Below are positions 38,029 to 46,824 of a stretch of 64,000 nucleotides of DNA, one piece after another. The first letter of the stretch is position 1, and each line of letters opens with the position of its first letter. The notes under the pieces are model-generated. The model saw only the letters and a program-made list of their open reading frames with translations. It was not told where the DNA came from and made no database searches. The stretch is from Advenella kashmirensis WT001 (GTDB lineage Bacteria > Pseudomonadota > Gammaproteobacteria > Burkholderiales > Burkholderiaceae_B). The translations under genes and the position numbers were made by a program. The stretch spans positions 372,001 through 436,000 of the forward strand of contig NC_017964.1 in assembly GCF_000219915.2 (NCBI RefSeq). Reading direction: 5' to 3'.

Positions 38029-39474
38029 TCATGAGGCTGTCTTTGCTGATAGTCGTACTGGCTTTGCCTGCTCGAGCGCGCTGGCCACTCGCATTGCACT
38101 GCCAATTGCGATAAGCGGTGCAATGGCCAGTATGGCGAACAACCAGAATGCGGCACTGGAAGTGCCTTCGATACCGCCCGGGTGATTGATCCCGCCAAGG
38201 TTGGCTAACATTCCTGCCAATGCAGAGCCTAGCGCCGTGGCAAGCAATTGCACCGTGGTAATAGAAGTGGCTGCGGTGTCCTGGTCATCATCGGGCGCAA
38301 GCTGCAGTACACGCGTGAGCAAATGCGGCCAGCCCAGGCCGATACCAAAACCGATCAGCGTCAATCCCAGGCAGATAAAGGCAAGCACGAGCCAGCCGCC
38401 CTGGGCGTAGATTGGGGTGCTTAAGGCCAATATCACCATGCCGGCCAGAACCAACACCGGGCCGCTCACTATAGCGCGGCGTATGCCGTTATGTTTGTAG
38501 CTCGAGCTCCATATTTCCGATACCGTCCAGCCCGCAGCCATCAATGCGGCCAGATAACCGGAAATCAACGGTGTTTGAGCATGCAGTGTCTGCAAAAAAT
38601 ACGGCACGAATGTTTCGCTGGTCATGCCGATAACCAGCAAACCAATAGTAAGGTAAAGAGCCAGCAACGGTGAATTGCGCCGTAGCGCGTTTCTGGGCAG
38701 CAGGCGCACCTGGCTGCTGGATTCCTTGTAAACCAAAAGCAACAGGAGCACGATCGCCAGCACTACACCGGTGATATTAAATAGCGGTTCGGCAGACGCG
38801 CTGCCGACACTGACTGCCAGGACCGCAGCAACTAGTAGCAGCAACTGCGCACTCGGAATCTTGCTGGTTGTTGGCGTTGTTGCACGGCTGCGTGTGGGAA
38901 GCACCCACCATACCAGCATGATATAAAGCAGAGTCACGGGAATTAGTATGCCGAATGCGGCGCGCCAGGCATCCATTTGGGCAAACATGCCGCCAATGGC
39001 CGGGCCCAGCAATGTTGCTACGCCCCACATCGCGGAAATCAATGCCATTGCTTTGGGCCAGAGGTATTCCTCGAAAACGGCATAAATCATGGCGTAGCTC
39101 AGGGCAAATAAAAAGCCGCCGCCCAGTCCTTGCAGCGTACGGCCGATCAACATGACCGGCATGCTTGGAGCCAATGCGCAGGTCAGGCTGCCTGCGATGA
39201 ATAAAATCGTGGCTATCGCGTATGCGCCGCGTGACCCGGAATGTGACAGCAGCATGGGCGTGAGCGCCGACCCAAGAATCGAGGCAACCACAAACAGCGT
39301 TGTATTCCAGGCATACAGTTCAAGACCGCCGATTTCCCTGACCACCGAGGGCAGCACCGTGGTGGCGACAAAGATGTTGATGGCGTGAAGTGCTACACCG
39401 CCAGATAGCGCCAGGGAATACGCCATATTCGGGCCAGAGAGCAGCTTGCACCAGCTTGCTTCTTGTTCTGCCAT
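38029..39474 (-). CDS. Major facilitator superfamily transporter
   Basis: Integral membrane protein of 481 residues with about 13-14 hydrophobic segments, consistent with a DHA2-like drug:H+ antiporter. The motif A region is close to GRTLQGLGGGFLFALSYAMIY, and VATLLGPAIGGMFAQ is the antiporter motif C position. The substrate is unknown. It is divergent, with 100 bp between, from a cysteine-containing HTH regulator that may control it. Confidence 0.85.
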   Translation of the reverse strand: MAEQEASWCKLLSGPNMAYSLALSGGVALHAINIFVATTVLPSVVREIGGLELYAWNTTLFVVASILGSALTPMLLSHSGSRGAYAIATILFIAGSLTCALAPSMPVMLIGRTLQGLGGGFLFALSYAMIYAVFEEYLWPKAMALISAMWGVATLLGPAIGGMFAQMDAWRAAFGILIPVTLLYIMLVWWVLPTRSRATTPTTSKIPSAQLLLLVAAVLAVSVGSASAEPLFNITGVVLAIVLLLLLVYKESSSQVRLLPRNALRRNSPLLALYLTIGLLVIGMTSETFVPYFLQTLHAQTPLISGYLAALMAAGWTVSEIWSSSYKHNGIRRAIVSGPVLVLAGMVILALSTPIYAQGGWLVLAFICLGLTLIGFGIGLGWPHLLTRVLQLAPDDDQDTAATSITTVQLLATALGSALAGMLANLGGINHPGGIEGTSSAAFWLFAILAIAPLIAIGSAMRVASALEQAKPVRLSAKTAS

Positions 39475-39576
39475 ACAAACTCCAGATAAATGGATGCAGC
39501 CATTGCCAGCGATGACACGATGCGCTACAGTAATAAAAAAAGTAAATTCTTTGTATATTAGAAAGGCATCATTATT

Positions 39577-40227
39577 TTGTCAAGCAATCACTTGGAAAAT
39601 TCAGGAAGGGCGCCATCCACCACCGGCCAACGGCTGTTGCATTTGCTCAAGACGAGAGGTCCGCAGCAGGCAGCCGACGCCGGCGAGGTACTGGGCATGA
39701 CGGCTGAAGCTGCACGTCAGCAACTGACCAAACTCGCTTCGGCAGGCATGGTTGAAACCTTCACTCAGGTACGCGGCGTGGGCCGGCCAAGCCAGTTCTG
39801 GCAACTCACCCAGGCGGGAAACAAGCATTTTCCCGATACCCATTCGGAGTTGACGGTACAGTTACTGGATACGGTACGCCAGGCATTCGGAGAACAGGCG
39901 ATTGACCGTCTTCTCGATATGCGTGAGCAGACAAGCCGCCAGTTGTACCAGCGGGAGCTTGGCGGGTTACCTGAGTTGAAAGAGCGTGTCGCCAGACTGG
40001 CACAGTTGCGCACGCGCGAAGGCTATATGGCTGAGTTTGAGGAGCTTGAAGACGGCACGTTTCTTTTGATAGAGAACCACTGTCCAATTTGCGCGGCGGC
40101 AACGGCGTGCCAGGGGTTTTGCCGGGCCGAACTCATGGTATTTGAGCAAGTGCTGCAAGCGCGGGTCGAACGCGTTGAACACATTCTGGCCAAGGCCCGT
40201 CGCTGTGCATATACGATCAGGCCATAG
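39577..40227 (+). CDS. HTH transcriptional regulator with four-cysteine motif
   Basis: Protein of 216 residues. The N-terminal winged helix (about residues 15-75: GQRLLHLLKTRGPQQAAD, MTAEAARQQLTKLASAGMVE, GRPSQFWQLT) is of the ArsR/DeoR/SufR type. A middle helical region leads to a cysteine cluster, HCPICAAATACQGFCRAEL (C-x2-C-x5-C-x3-C, about residues 168-184), which could hold an Fe-S cluster or Zn. The initiation codon appears to be TTG; no in-frame ATG covers the HTH. It is divergent from the MFS gene and probably regulates it (inference). Confidence 0.78.
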   Translation: MSSNHLENSGRAPSTTGQRLLHLLKTRGPQQAADAGEVLGMTAEAARQQLTKLASAGMVETFTQVRGVGRPSQFWQLTQAGNKHFPDTHSELTVQLLDTVRQAFGEQAIDRLLDMREQTSRQLYQRELGGLPELKERVARLAQLRTREGYMAEFEELEDGTFLLIENHCPICAAATACQGFCRAELMVFEQVLQARVERVEHILAKARRCAYTIRP

Positions 40228-40361
40228 ATCTTTGTGGCATGCGGTCAGCGTTGTATAGCACTTCTAAAACATATAAAACACTTCCCATGCCCGATGCCTT
40301 ACCCTCTACGGGTGCAGGGGTCCGGGTAATCCTTGCGGCCATGGCCGCAGCAGCGTAACGC

Positions 40362-40817
40362 TTAACCATTGAACGTGGTGGAATATTCGTTTCCCAAAGC
40401 CCGGCCTATTTCGGTCGTGTCAAAGTAATAGGGTCTGCCCTCAACCAACAATCCGTTTGCAAAACTCAATATTTCTACGAAGGGCTGGTTGATTGTGATT
40501 CCGGTGGCCCTGGCTGTCAGGAACAAATTGCATGAGACATATAAGTGCGCTTCGGTACCGGTGCATTGCAAGTCCTGTACACGCATATTACTAAAGCACC
40601 TATCCATCTGCCGCAATAACGCGGCCACACCATGCAGCCCGTTCTAGTCGCCGCAATAAGGAAGCGACGACGGTTCATGCACGACAACATCGGGATGGAA
40701 CGCGGTAGCCAGGATCGCGATATCTTTGTGCCCGGACTTCATGTAAGTCATCTCTGCGAAAAACATGCGTTCAAGCACCGACATTGGAGAAGTATCTGTG
40801 GTCGACATAGTATTCAT
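40362..40817 (-). pseudogene. SnoaL/NTF2-like protein with internal amber codon
   Basis: Two adjacent pieces lie in the same frame. The first runs from MNTMSTTD to SSLPYCGD. TAG at 40644-40646 interrupts it, and the frame continues with NGLHGVAALLRQMDRCF, VQDLQCTGTEAHLYVSCNL and YYFDTTEIGRALG. In related NTF2-like proteins a Trp is common after GGD, so TGG to TAG is the simplest explanation. Full length would be 151 residues. No base is missing here, unlike the frameshifts elsewhere, so this is a better candidate for a real nonsense mutation. The start may be ATG 40817 or 40808. Confidence 0.65.
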
Positions 40818-41197
40818 ATTTTTTGTCTGCGATTGGGAATATTGCGAGTGTGCCGCATAACGCATCCGGGCACTATCTGTAACTTGCTTTTGATTTTTAT
40901 ACTCAGTGCTTTTCGTTGAACTCGGTGGCGTTCGGCACACATGCGACCCATTGCAATATCGGACCAGCGTTGTCGTAAGTGCAACTCAGCGGGTTCCAGG
41001 CAAATTAACAATTGCCAAGCGTTTTACATGCCGGCCCATTGCCCTGTCTGCTGCCTGAACAGTTCCCGCACGCCCGCCAGATCATCTGGATCCCGCGCCC
41101 CGGTCGATTACGCCATTTATTTCAAATGCAATAGACGCTGTCTGGCCTGAATCAGGCTGGAAAATCACGCCAGGCTGGATATGCGCAGCCAAAAAAA
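40818..41197. other. Intergenic region
   Basis: No credible gene on either strand. It holds the upstream region of the NTF2-like gene. Its right end borders the terminator at 41198. Confidence 0.45.
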
Positions 41198-41234
41198 ACA
41201 CCTTCAAATGCCGTTGTCAGGCCGTTGAAGGTGT
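41198..41234 (-). terminator. Rho-independent terminator of the prfC transcript
   Basis: A perfect 10-bp stem (ACACCTTCAA/TTGAAGGTGT in plus coordinates) with a run of eight T on the minus strand lies 51 bp after the stop at 41285. Confidence 0.88.
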
Positions 41235-41284
41235 TGTGTGATCAGCAAAACCGCGTGGTCTTTGCGGTCAAGGGCGAGAAGCGG

Positions 41285-41857
41285 TCAGCGTGATGGGCAG
41301 TCGGACACGTTGCCCCATGCGTTGTTGGCGCCGCAATACTGATTGCGTACCCGTGACAGGCAGGACGGCCGGTCAAAAAAGCCCAGTGCGCGGCATTCAC
41401 TCATGGCCTGATGGAAGGCCGGTTCCCAGTTGCCTGCCGCTGCTGCGCGGCCGGCTCGTGGTGAGCGCCGGATAGGAACCATGCCCTGATCGCTGTCGCT
41501 GGCAGTACCGCCGTCAAGCGTATCGGTCGCTTCGCCAATAGTAACTTCGCTATTGGTTGTAGTGACGGCTTGTTCAATGGCCTGCTCGCCTTGCTCGGCG
41601 TCTACTTGCCACTGAACCGGATCCGGCCGCTTGGGAACTCCCTGGGCGCCGCTCATCAACGGCTGCTGGGGTTGCAGTTGAACCGGGCGGCCTTCTGCGT
41701 CCACCATGGGATTGGGATCCGACTCCATGACGTTAGGTACGTTGGCAGAGACCGGTGCGTGTTCTATCAGCCAGTCTCCGGCCTGCAGGCCGCCCCATGT
41801 GGCTACGCCAGCCACAATGAGAAGGGATAAAAATAATAAACGCCAGGACATCTGCAT
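41285..41857 (-). CDS. Uncharacterised membrane-anchored protein
   Basis: Protein of 190 residues that I do not recognise. One N-terminal hydrophobic helix (about residues 5-25, LLFLSLLIVAGVATWGGLQAG) acts as anchor or uncleaved signal. An acidic and Gln-rich linker follows, then a C-terminal 45-residue segment with four cysteines (SECRALGFFDRPSCLSRVR, QYCGANNAW, SDCPSR) that could form two disulfides in the periplasm. ATG two codons in is an alternative start. It lies 24 bp downstream of prfC and is followed by a terminator, so the two are probably co-transcribed. Confidence 0.7.
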   Translation of the reverse strand: MQMSWRLLFLSLLIVAGVATWGGLQAGDWLIEHAPVSANVPNVMESDPNPMVDAEGRPVQLQPQQPLMSGAQGVPKRPDPVQWQVDAEQGEQAIEQAVTTTNSEVTIGEATDTLDGGTASDSDQGMVPIRRSPRAGRAAAAGNWEPAFHQAMSECRALGFFDRPSCLSRVRNQYCGANNAWGNVSDCPSR

Positions 41858-41881
41858 ACCTCGGTTGTAATTCGGCCAATT

Positions 41882-43498
41882 TTAGCCGTTTTCCCCAAAT
41901 ACTTTGCCGCCATGTTCACGCATGGCATGAAAATTAATCTCCGGATTCAGTTCCTGCGCCACCCGCAACTGCGCAGGGGAAGTAATCAGGAACGCCAGTG
42001 CATCCACCACATCGTAGGCAATATGTGCTGCATTGCTGTCGATGAACTTCTTGAGCGCTTTCGGGTTCTCGCTGGTAACCCAGCGCGCCATGGTATAGCG
42101 CGACGGGATCATGCGGGCATCAGCACCGTATTCCGTTTTCAGGCGATGCGCCACAACCTCAAACTGCAGTTGCCCGACCGCGCCCAGTAGCAATGCGCCG
42201 CCTGCGGCTTGCGGACGGAACACCTGAATCGCCCCTTCTTCACCCAGTTGAGTCAGGCCGGTGCGCAACTGTTTGGTGCGCAGCGGATCCTTGACTTCCA
42301 CGCCCTGGAACAGCTCCGGGGCAAAGAATGGCAAACCGGTAAACTGCAAGGTCTCGCCTTCAGTCAGGACATCGCCCAGCTGCAGCACGCCATGGTTGGG
42401 GATACCAATTACGTCGCCGGCATAGGCTTCATCAAGCAGGTCGCGTCGCTGGGACAGGAAAGACACCACGTTATTGGGACGGATTTCCTTGCCGGTACGG
42501 CTCACTTTCAGGCGCATGCCGCGCTCAAAACGACCGGAACTGACACGGACAAATGCGACCCGGTCCCGATGCGCAGGGTCCATATTAGCCTGAACTTTGA
42601 ATACCACCCCTGAAAATTTGGTTTCATCCGGTTGCACGACGCGTTGCAGGGCCTGCCGTGCGCCTGGCTTGGGCGCCCATTCCACCAGCGTATCCAGCAC
42701 TTCCTGCACGCCGAAGTTGTTGATGGCAGAACCGAAAAACACCGGCGTCTGCTTGCCCGCCAGAAACGCTTCATGTTCGAAGGCTGGCGCGGCGTCCTGC
42801 AGCAGATCGATCTCTTCCTTGGCCTTGTCGAACGCGCTGCCGAAACGGCGGCTGATCTCGGGGTTGTCCAGGCCATCAATGATATCTTCGTCATTGTTGC
42901 GGCGTTGCTGCCCAGCACGGAAAATACGCATGCGATTGCGCCTGATATCGAACACGCCACCGAAGGATTTGCCCATGCCCACAGGCCAGGAGAACGGCAC
43001 GGCGTCCATGCCCAGATGCGATTCGATTTCGGCCAGCAGATCCAGCGGCTCCTGAACTTCACGGTCCATCTTGTTGATGAACGTAATAATGGGTGTGTTG
43101 CGTGCGCGGCACACCTGCAACAGGCGAATGGTCTGCGGCTCGACACCGTTGGCGGCGTCGATCACCATCAACGCAGCATCAACAGCGGTCAATACCCGAT
43201 ACGTATCTTCGGAGAAGTCCTGGTGGCCCGGGGTGTCCAGCAGATTGATCACGCAGTCGCGATATTCCATCTGCATGACAGAAGAGGCCACCGAGATCCC
43301 ACGTTGTTTCTCGATTTCCATCCAGTCTGAAGAGGCGTGGCGACTGGCCTTGCGCGCCTTGACGCTGCCGGCAATCTGAATCGCACCCGCGAACAGCAGC
43401 AGTTTTTCGGTTAGCGTGGTTTTACCGGCATCGGGGTGAGAAATAATCGCAAAAGTCCGACGGCGGGCGACTTCCTGCGGAATGGAATGAGTAGACAT
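41882..43498 (-). CDS. prfC: Peptide chain release factor 3
   Basis: Translational GTPase of 538 residues that recycles RF1/RF2 from the ribosome. The G1 P-loop is SHPDAGKTTLTEKLLLF, G2 is around QRGISVASSVMQMEY, G3 is DTPGHQDFSEDTYR, and G4 is FINKMDREVQEPLD. The RF3-typical domain II/III text includes NPKALKKFIDSNAAHIAYDV near the end. The length is as expected and the frame is intact. It is first of a probable two-gene transcript ending at the 41198-41234 terminator. Confidence 0.95.
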   Translation of the reverse strand: MSTHSIPQEVARRRTFAIISHPDAGKTTLTEKLLLFAGAIQIAGSVKARKASRHASSDWMEIEKQRGISVASSVMQMEYRDCVINLLDTPGHQDFSEDTYRVLTAVDAALMVIDAANGVEPQTIRLLQVCRARNTPIITFINKMDREVQEPLDLLAEIESHLGMDAVPFSWPVGMGKSFGGVFDIRRNRMRIFRAGQQRRNNDEDIIDGLDNPEISRRFGSAFDKAKEEIDLLQDAAPAFEHEAFLAGKQTPVFFGSAINNFGVQEVLDTLVEWAPKPGARQALQRVVQPDETKFSGVVFKVQANMDPAHRDRVAFVRVSSGRFERGMRLKVSRTGKEIRPNNVVSFLSQRRDLLDEAYAGDVIGIPNHGVLQLGDVLTEGETLQFTGLPFFAPELFQGVEVKDPLRTKQLRTGLTQLGEEGAIQVFRPQAAGGALLLGAVGQLQFEVVAHRLKTEYGADARMIPSRYTMARWVTSENPKALKKFIDSNAAHIAYDVVDALAFLITSPAQLRVAQELNPEINFHAMREHGGKVFGENG

Positions 43499-43801
43499 CT
43501 AGGGCTATTTTCTGAATTTGAAGAAGGGAGCAAGGGCGAATGTGCCCGAAGGGTGGGCCGATTGCCTGCAAACCCTACATGTTAAACGCAATTGGCGTAT
43601 TTGGTCACGGAAATGGGGCTGGGAGCAAATGATTCATCGGGCCTGCGTCGGCGCTGTGTATAACCGATGAGGCAGGCCGAAGGCCGCTGCGTCAGGCGAT
43701 ATCAGATTCGGACCGGTCGTAAGCCCGGATCGCTGGCATTACCTGTAGTGCCGGGAAGCGCATACAATAGTTGCTATTGACGATCATTTATGGGCATAGC
43801 A
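43499..43801. other. Intergenic region upstream of prfC
   Basis: No gene or RNA recognised. It must hold the prfC promoter on the minus strand. GC-rich filler follows toward 43800. Confidence 0.45.
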
Positions 43802-43989
43802 ATGACAAGCCTTCATACCCTTTCTGCGACCGAGCTGATGGCACGGGTTCACGCCCATCAATCTCGACGCTGGAGCGGGTTGCAGAGCCGTGCGTGCCGA
43901 CGCGCTCAATCCTGCACGGAACGGTTTTATGGCGATTTGCGGGACCGGCCATGCAACAGGCACGGGCAACGGGGCCTCGTGCTCAGCTA
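43802..43989 (+). pseudogene. Remnant of an amidase N-terminus
   Basis: ATG 43802 begins MTSLHTLSATELMARVHA, which resembles the start of amidase-signature enzymes (LHxLSAxEL). The similarity then hops frame: ISTLERVAEP in one frame, ADALNPARNGFMAI (the IDALNPxLNAF block) in another, and AMQQARATG in a third. The nhaA 3' end follows at once. At least two shifts plus truncation make this a decayed fragment, not a gene. The identity is suggestive only, as it rests on short matches. Confidence 0.4.
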
Positions 43990-45144
43990 AGGTTTTTGTT
44001 TCGCGCTGAAAAACAGAATCATATACCCAAGCACTGCCGCTAGTACCGAGCCGGCGAATACGCCGATCTTGGCCAGATCCTGCACCGCCGGATCGGTAAA
44101 TGCCAGGGCACCGATGAACAGGCTCATGGTAAAGCCGATACCGCATAGCATGGCTACGCCGTAGATCTGCGGCCAGTTGGCCCCTTCGGGTTTTTTGACC
44201 AGTCCGGCTTTGACCGTCAGCCACACTAGTCCGAAAATGCCCAGTTGCTTGCCCAGGAACAGGCCCGCCGCGATGCCCAGCACCACCGGGTGCCCCAACT
44301 GGCTCCAGGAGAGTCCCGCGAACGAGACCCCGGCGTTGGCAAAACCGAAAATCGGCACGATTAAAAAGGCTACCCACGGCGACAGGCCGTGTTCCCATTT
44401 GAGTAGCGGGCTGGTGTTCGTATCCTGGTTCTTGCCAGACATGGGCAGCGTCAGCGCCAGCGCGACACCGGCCAGCGTGGCATGGATGCCCGACTTGAGC
44501 ACGAACCACCACATGAACACGCCCAGGATGACGTAAGGCAAACTGCGTACGACATTGCTGCGGTTCAGCAGTATCAGCGCGATAAGGGTCACTGCTGCCA
44601 GCGCAAGGTACAGGCTTTGTATTTGTGCCGTGTAAAAAAGGGCAATCACGACAATGGCAATCAGATCATCAATAATGGCCAGCGCCGTCAGAAAGACCTT
44701 CAGCGAGGTGGGTACACGGGAACCGAGTAGTGCCAGTACGCCAAGCGCAAAGGCGATATCGGTTGCCGCCGGCACCGCCCAACCGCGGATTTGTTGCGGA
44801 TCGTGGTAGTTGAAGGCAAGGTAGATAAGCGCCGGAGCAACCACGCCTGCAATAGCGGCCATGCAGGGCAGCAGCCGCTTCTGATTGCTGGATAATTCCC
44901 CAGTCAGCAACTCCCGTTTGACCTCCAGGCCTACATAGAGAAAGAACACGGCCATCAACCCGTCATTGATCCAGTGCAGAATCGACAGGCCTGCGACATA
45001 GCTCGACAGGGTCGAAAAATAGGCCTCGGCCATACCGGAGTTTGCAAGCCAGATGCCCAGTATGGCGGTAATCATCAGGATGATGCCGGAGGCAGGTTCA
45101 CTATTGAAAAAATGGACAACTTTTTTGGGAATGTATCGTTTCAT
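43987..45144 (-). CDS. nhaA: Na+/H+ antiporter NhaA
   Basis: Inner-membrane antiporter of 385 residues exporting Na+ in exchange for H+. The adjacent aspartates of the ion-binding site are in ALAIIDDLIAIVVIAL (about residue 160). Other family segments are GLMAVFFLYVGLEVKREL, PAATDIAFALGVLALLG and SGIHATLAGVALALTLP. The frame is intact and the length typical. Its 3' end abuts the amidase remnant on the other strand. Confidence 0.95.
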   Translation of the reverse strand: MKRYIPKKVVHFFNSEPASGIILMITAILGIWLANSGMAEAYFSTLSSYVAGLSILHWINDGLMAVFFLYVGLEVKRELLTGELSSNQKRLLPCMAAIAGVVAPALIYLAFNYHDPQQIRGWAVPAATDIAFALGVLALLGSRVPTSLKVFLTALAIIDDLIAIVVIALFYTAQIQSLYLALAAVTLIALILLNRSNVVRSLPYVILGVFMWWFVLKSGIHATLAGVALALTLPMSGKNQDTNTSPLLKWEHGLSPWVAFLIVPIFGFANAGVSFAGLSWSQLGHPVVLGIAAGLFLGKQLGIFGLVWLTVKAGLVKKPEGANWPQIYGVAMLCGIGFTMSLFIGALAFTDPAVQDLAKIGVFAGSVLAAVLGYMILFFSAKQKP

Positions 45145-45354
45145 TCTACTTAGCGGCTAAGACAGGCTGCGGATATGTTACGGAATATAAAAGGCTAACA
45201 TAAATTCAGCTTGGCGTAAGGAAGGTGGGCCAAGATGCGCACGGTTTTCTGGCTCGCGCATCAATTAATCACGGGCATACCGGCTCACCGCCATTCGGGC
45301 TCATCGATATGGGGGCAGGCACTCTGGCAATAAAGGGCGGGTTATCAACGGGGA
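45145..45354. other. Intergenic region upstream of nhaA
   Basis: Carries the nhaA promoter on the minus strand. No gene seen. Confidence 0.4.
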
Positions 45355-46101
45355 TCAGGCCGGCATGGGCAGGACGCCATCGACCAGAAAAAAGCCGATG
45401 CCGTAGGTCATGACTTTGCCAGACCTCAGTTGCGTGAACGATACCTGGTCCGCGCTGACCTCCCCAAACCACTGATTGGTCTCTTGTGGTTTTTTTTGTC
45501 TGAATGCCACAGGAGAAAACAGGGCAACACACAGGCCGTGTTCAGGATCGCGGGCCGAGCAGTATTCGAAGGCTTCAACGTTGGCCTCGCGCATGGCACT
45601 GCCAATTTGCTGGGCAGCCCGGTAATTGACCGGATCAGTCAGGTCGGCCTGATACTGATCAAATGGCGGTTCCTGAAGCTGTATTCCTTTTTCTGTACCA
45701 TAGCGCACCGAAAAAAGCGTATGTTCGCTGCGGATCCTGTCCTTGATCGGCACACCATCCATTGAGTGCCAGAAAACAAAACGATAGAAAGCGCTTTCGG
45801 CCAGCACTGCACCGATATTCTTGCCCCCATAGAACAGGCTGCGTTCATGCACGCGGCCAAAGCGCGAGCCCCATTTGAGCGGCGGGTAGCGGAACGGCGT
45901 TTTGAGCAGATAATGCAGAGGCTCGCAATCTGGTTGCGAAACAGGCTTGGCCTGATCCAGCATTTGTTCCAGCAGGGCCTGTTCGTCCAGCGTGTCTACG
46001 TAGCCCAGTGTGGCAATCTGCTCCTGGCTTTCCACGAGCCGGTACAGTTTGCCGTCTATAGGCCGGATATGATCGGGGCCGTTGCAGCTTTGCCAGATCA
46101 T
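45355..46101 (-). CDS. RES-domain toxin of a type II toxin-antitoxin pair
   Basis: Protein of 248 residues of the RES family. Characterised members degrade NAD+ by phosphorolysis or hydrolysis and so stop growth. Visible conserved text is LYRLVESQEQ, WGSRFGRVHERSLFYGG (conserved Arg), GAVLAESAFYRFVF (conserved Glu), DPVNYRAAQQIGSAMRE and a late ADQVSFTQLRSG. Its ATG overlaps the antitoxin stop by one base (TAATG), showing coupling. The RES domain covers roughly the C-terminal 170 residues; the N-terminus is longer than the smallest members. Confidence 0.85.
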   Translation of the reverse strand: MIWQSCNGPDHIRPIDGKLYRLVESQEQIATLGYVDTLDEQALLEQMLDQAKPVSQPDCEPLHYLLKTPFRYPPLKWGSRFGRVHERSLFYGGKNIGAVLAESAFYRFVFWHSMDGVPIKDRIRSEHTLFSVRYGTEKGIQLQEPPFDQYQADLTDPVNYRAAQQIGSAMREANVEAFEYCSARDPEHGLCVALFSPVAFRQKKPQETNQWFGEVSADQVSFTQLRSGKVMTYGIGFFLVDGVLPMPA

Positions 46102-46472
46102 TACACTTTGCCGCGGATGGCATCAACAAACTGCAGTACCGTGGTCATACCCTGGATGGTTTCAATTTGGGTTGCAGGGATACCGCCGGTGATTTTGTTT
46201 GGGGTGCGCATGAAGTGGCGGATCCATTCCTGATCGCCACCCGTAAGGGCGAAAAGGGCGCGGGCCAGACGTAACAGCAGCAAGGCCAGTTCCCCCTGTT
46301 TGCTGTCAGGATCCAGCGATGAGGTGGTTTTAAGGCGGCTGATGGCGGTGCGGTGCATGCCAAGCACCGCAGCCAGCTCTGCCTGTTTCAGGCCGAGTTG
46401 TTCGGCAGCGCGCAACACAGCCTTGGCCAGAACGGCTTCGGCTGCGGGTTTGGGTTGTTGCAATGCGGTCAT
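46101..46472 (-). CDS. Xre/MbcA/ParS-type antitoxin
   Basis: Protein of 123 residues. An N-terminal helix-turn-helix (LGLKQAELAAVLGMHRTAISRLKT, split around residue 30-52) is followed by a C-terminal DUF2384-like toxin-binding domain (GELALLLLRLARALFAL, RTPNKITGGIPATQIETIQG). It neutralises the RES toxin and probably represses its own promoter. GGAGG lies eight bases before the ATG. The gene order antitoxin-toxin with overlap is standard for Xre-RES modules. Confidence 0.87.
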   Translation of the reverse strand: MTALQQPKPAAEAVLAKAVLRAAEQLGLKQAELAAVLGMHRTAISRLKTTSSLDPDSKQGELALLLLRLARALFALTGGDQEWIRHFMRTPNKITGGIPATQIETIQGMTTVLQFVDAIRGKV

Positions 46473-46511
46473 GGCTAAGCCTCCGATGGGATGAGACGTT
46501 AGTTCAAGTAT

Positions 46512-46540
46512 AGCTTATTTGTGCGTATTGCACAAATTTG
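46512..46540 (-). promoter_or_regulatory. Promoter and operator of the Xre-RES operon
   Basis: Minus strand -35 TTGTGC and -10 TATACT are 17 bases apart. An inverted repeat ATTTGTGC-5 bases-GCACAAAT (46517-46537) overlaps the -35 and spacer. An Xre dimer bound there would block RNA polymerase, giving autoregulation. Confidence 0.72.
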
Positions 46541-46824
46541 ATATAAAAGTGCTGTTTGAACACATATCAGCCATCACTCAGCAACCGGTTCACCATTGAC
46601 CGACTATCCGTCATCGCCGTCCGGTGAGGGGCATCAAGTGATGCCGGTGGGGGCGTTGCATTGGAGGGTGTTTGTAGGCAGCATGTCACGGCAAACCCTC
46701 AATTTAATGAAATTAACACTCTGCAACGCGTTTGCAGGGGTGCAATTGCGTCGGCCTGCAGAAAAAACGGCTATGATTAGGGCATTGTTTTTTCCGATTC
46801 ACCACCTTATGGGTTGCTACCAAC

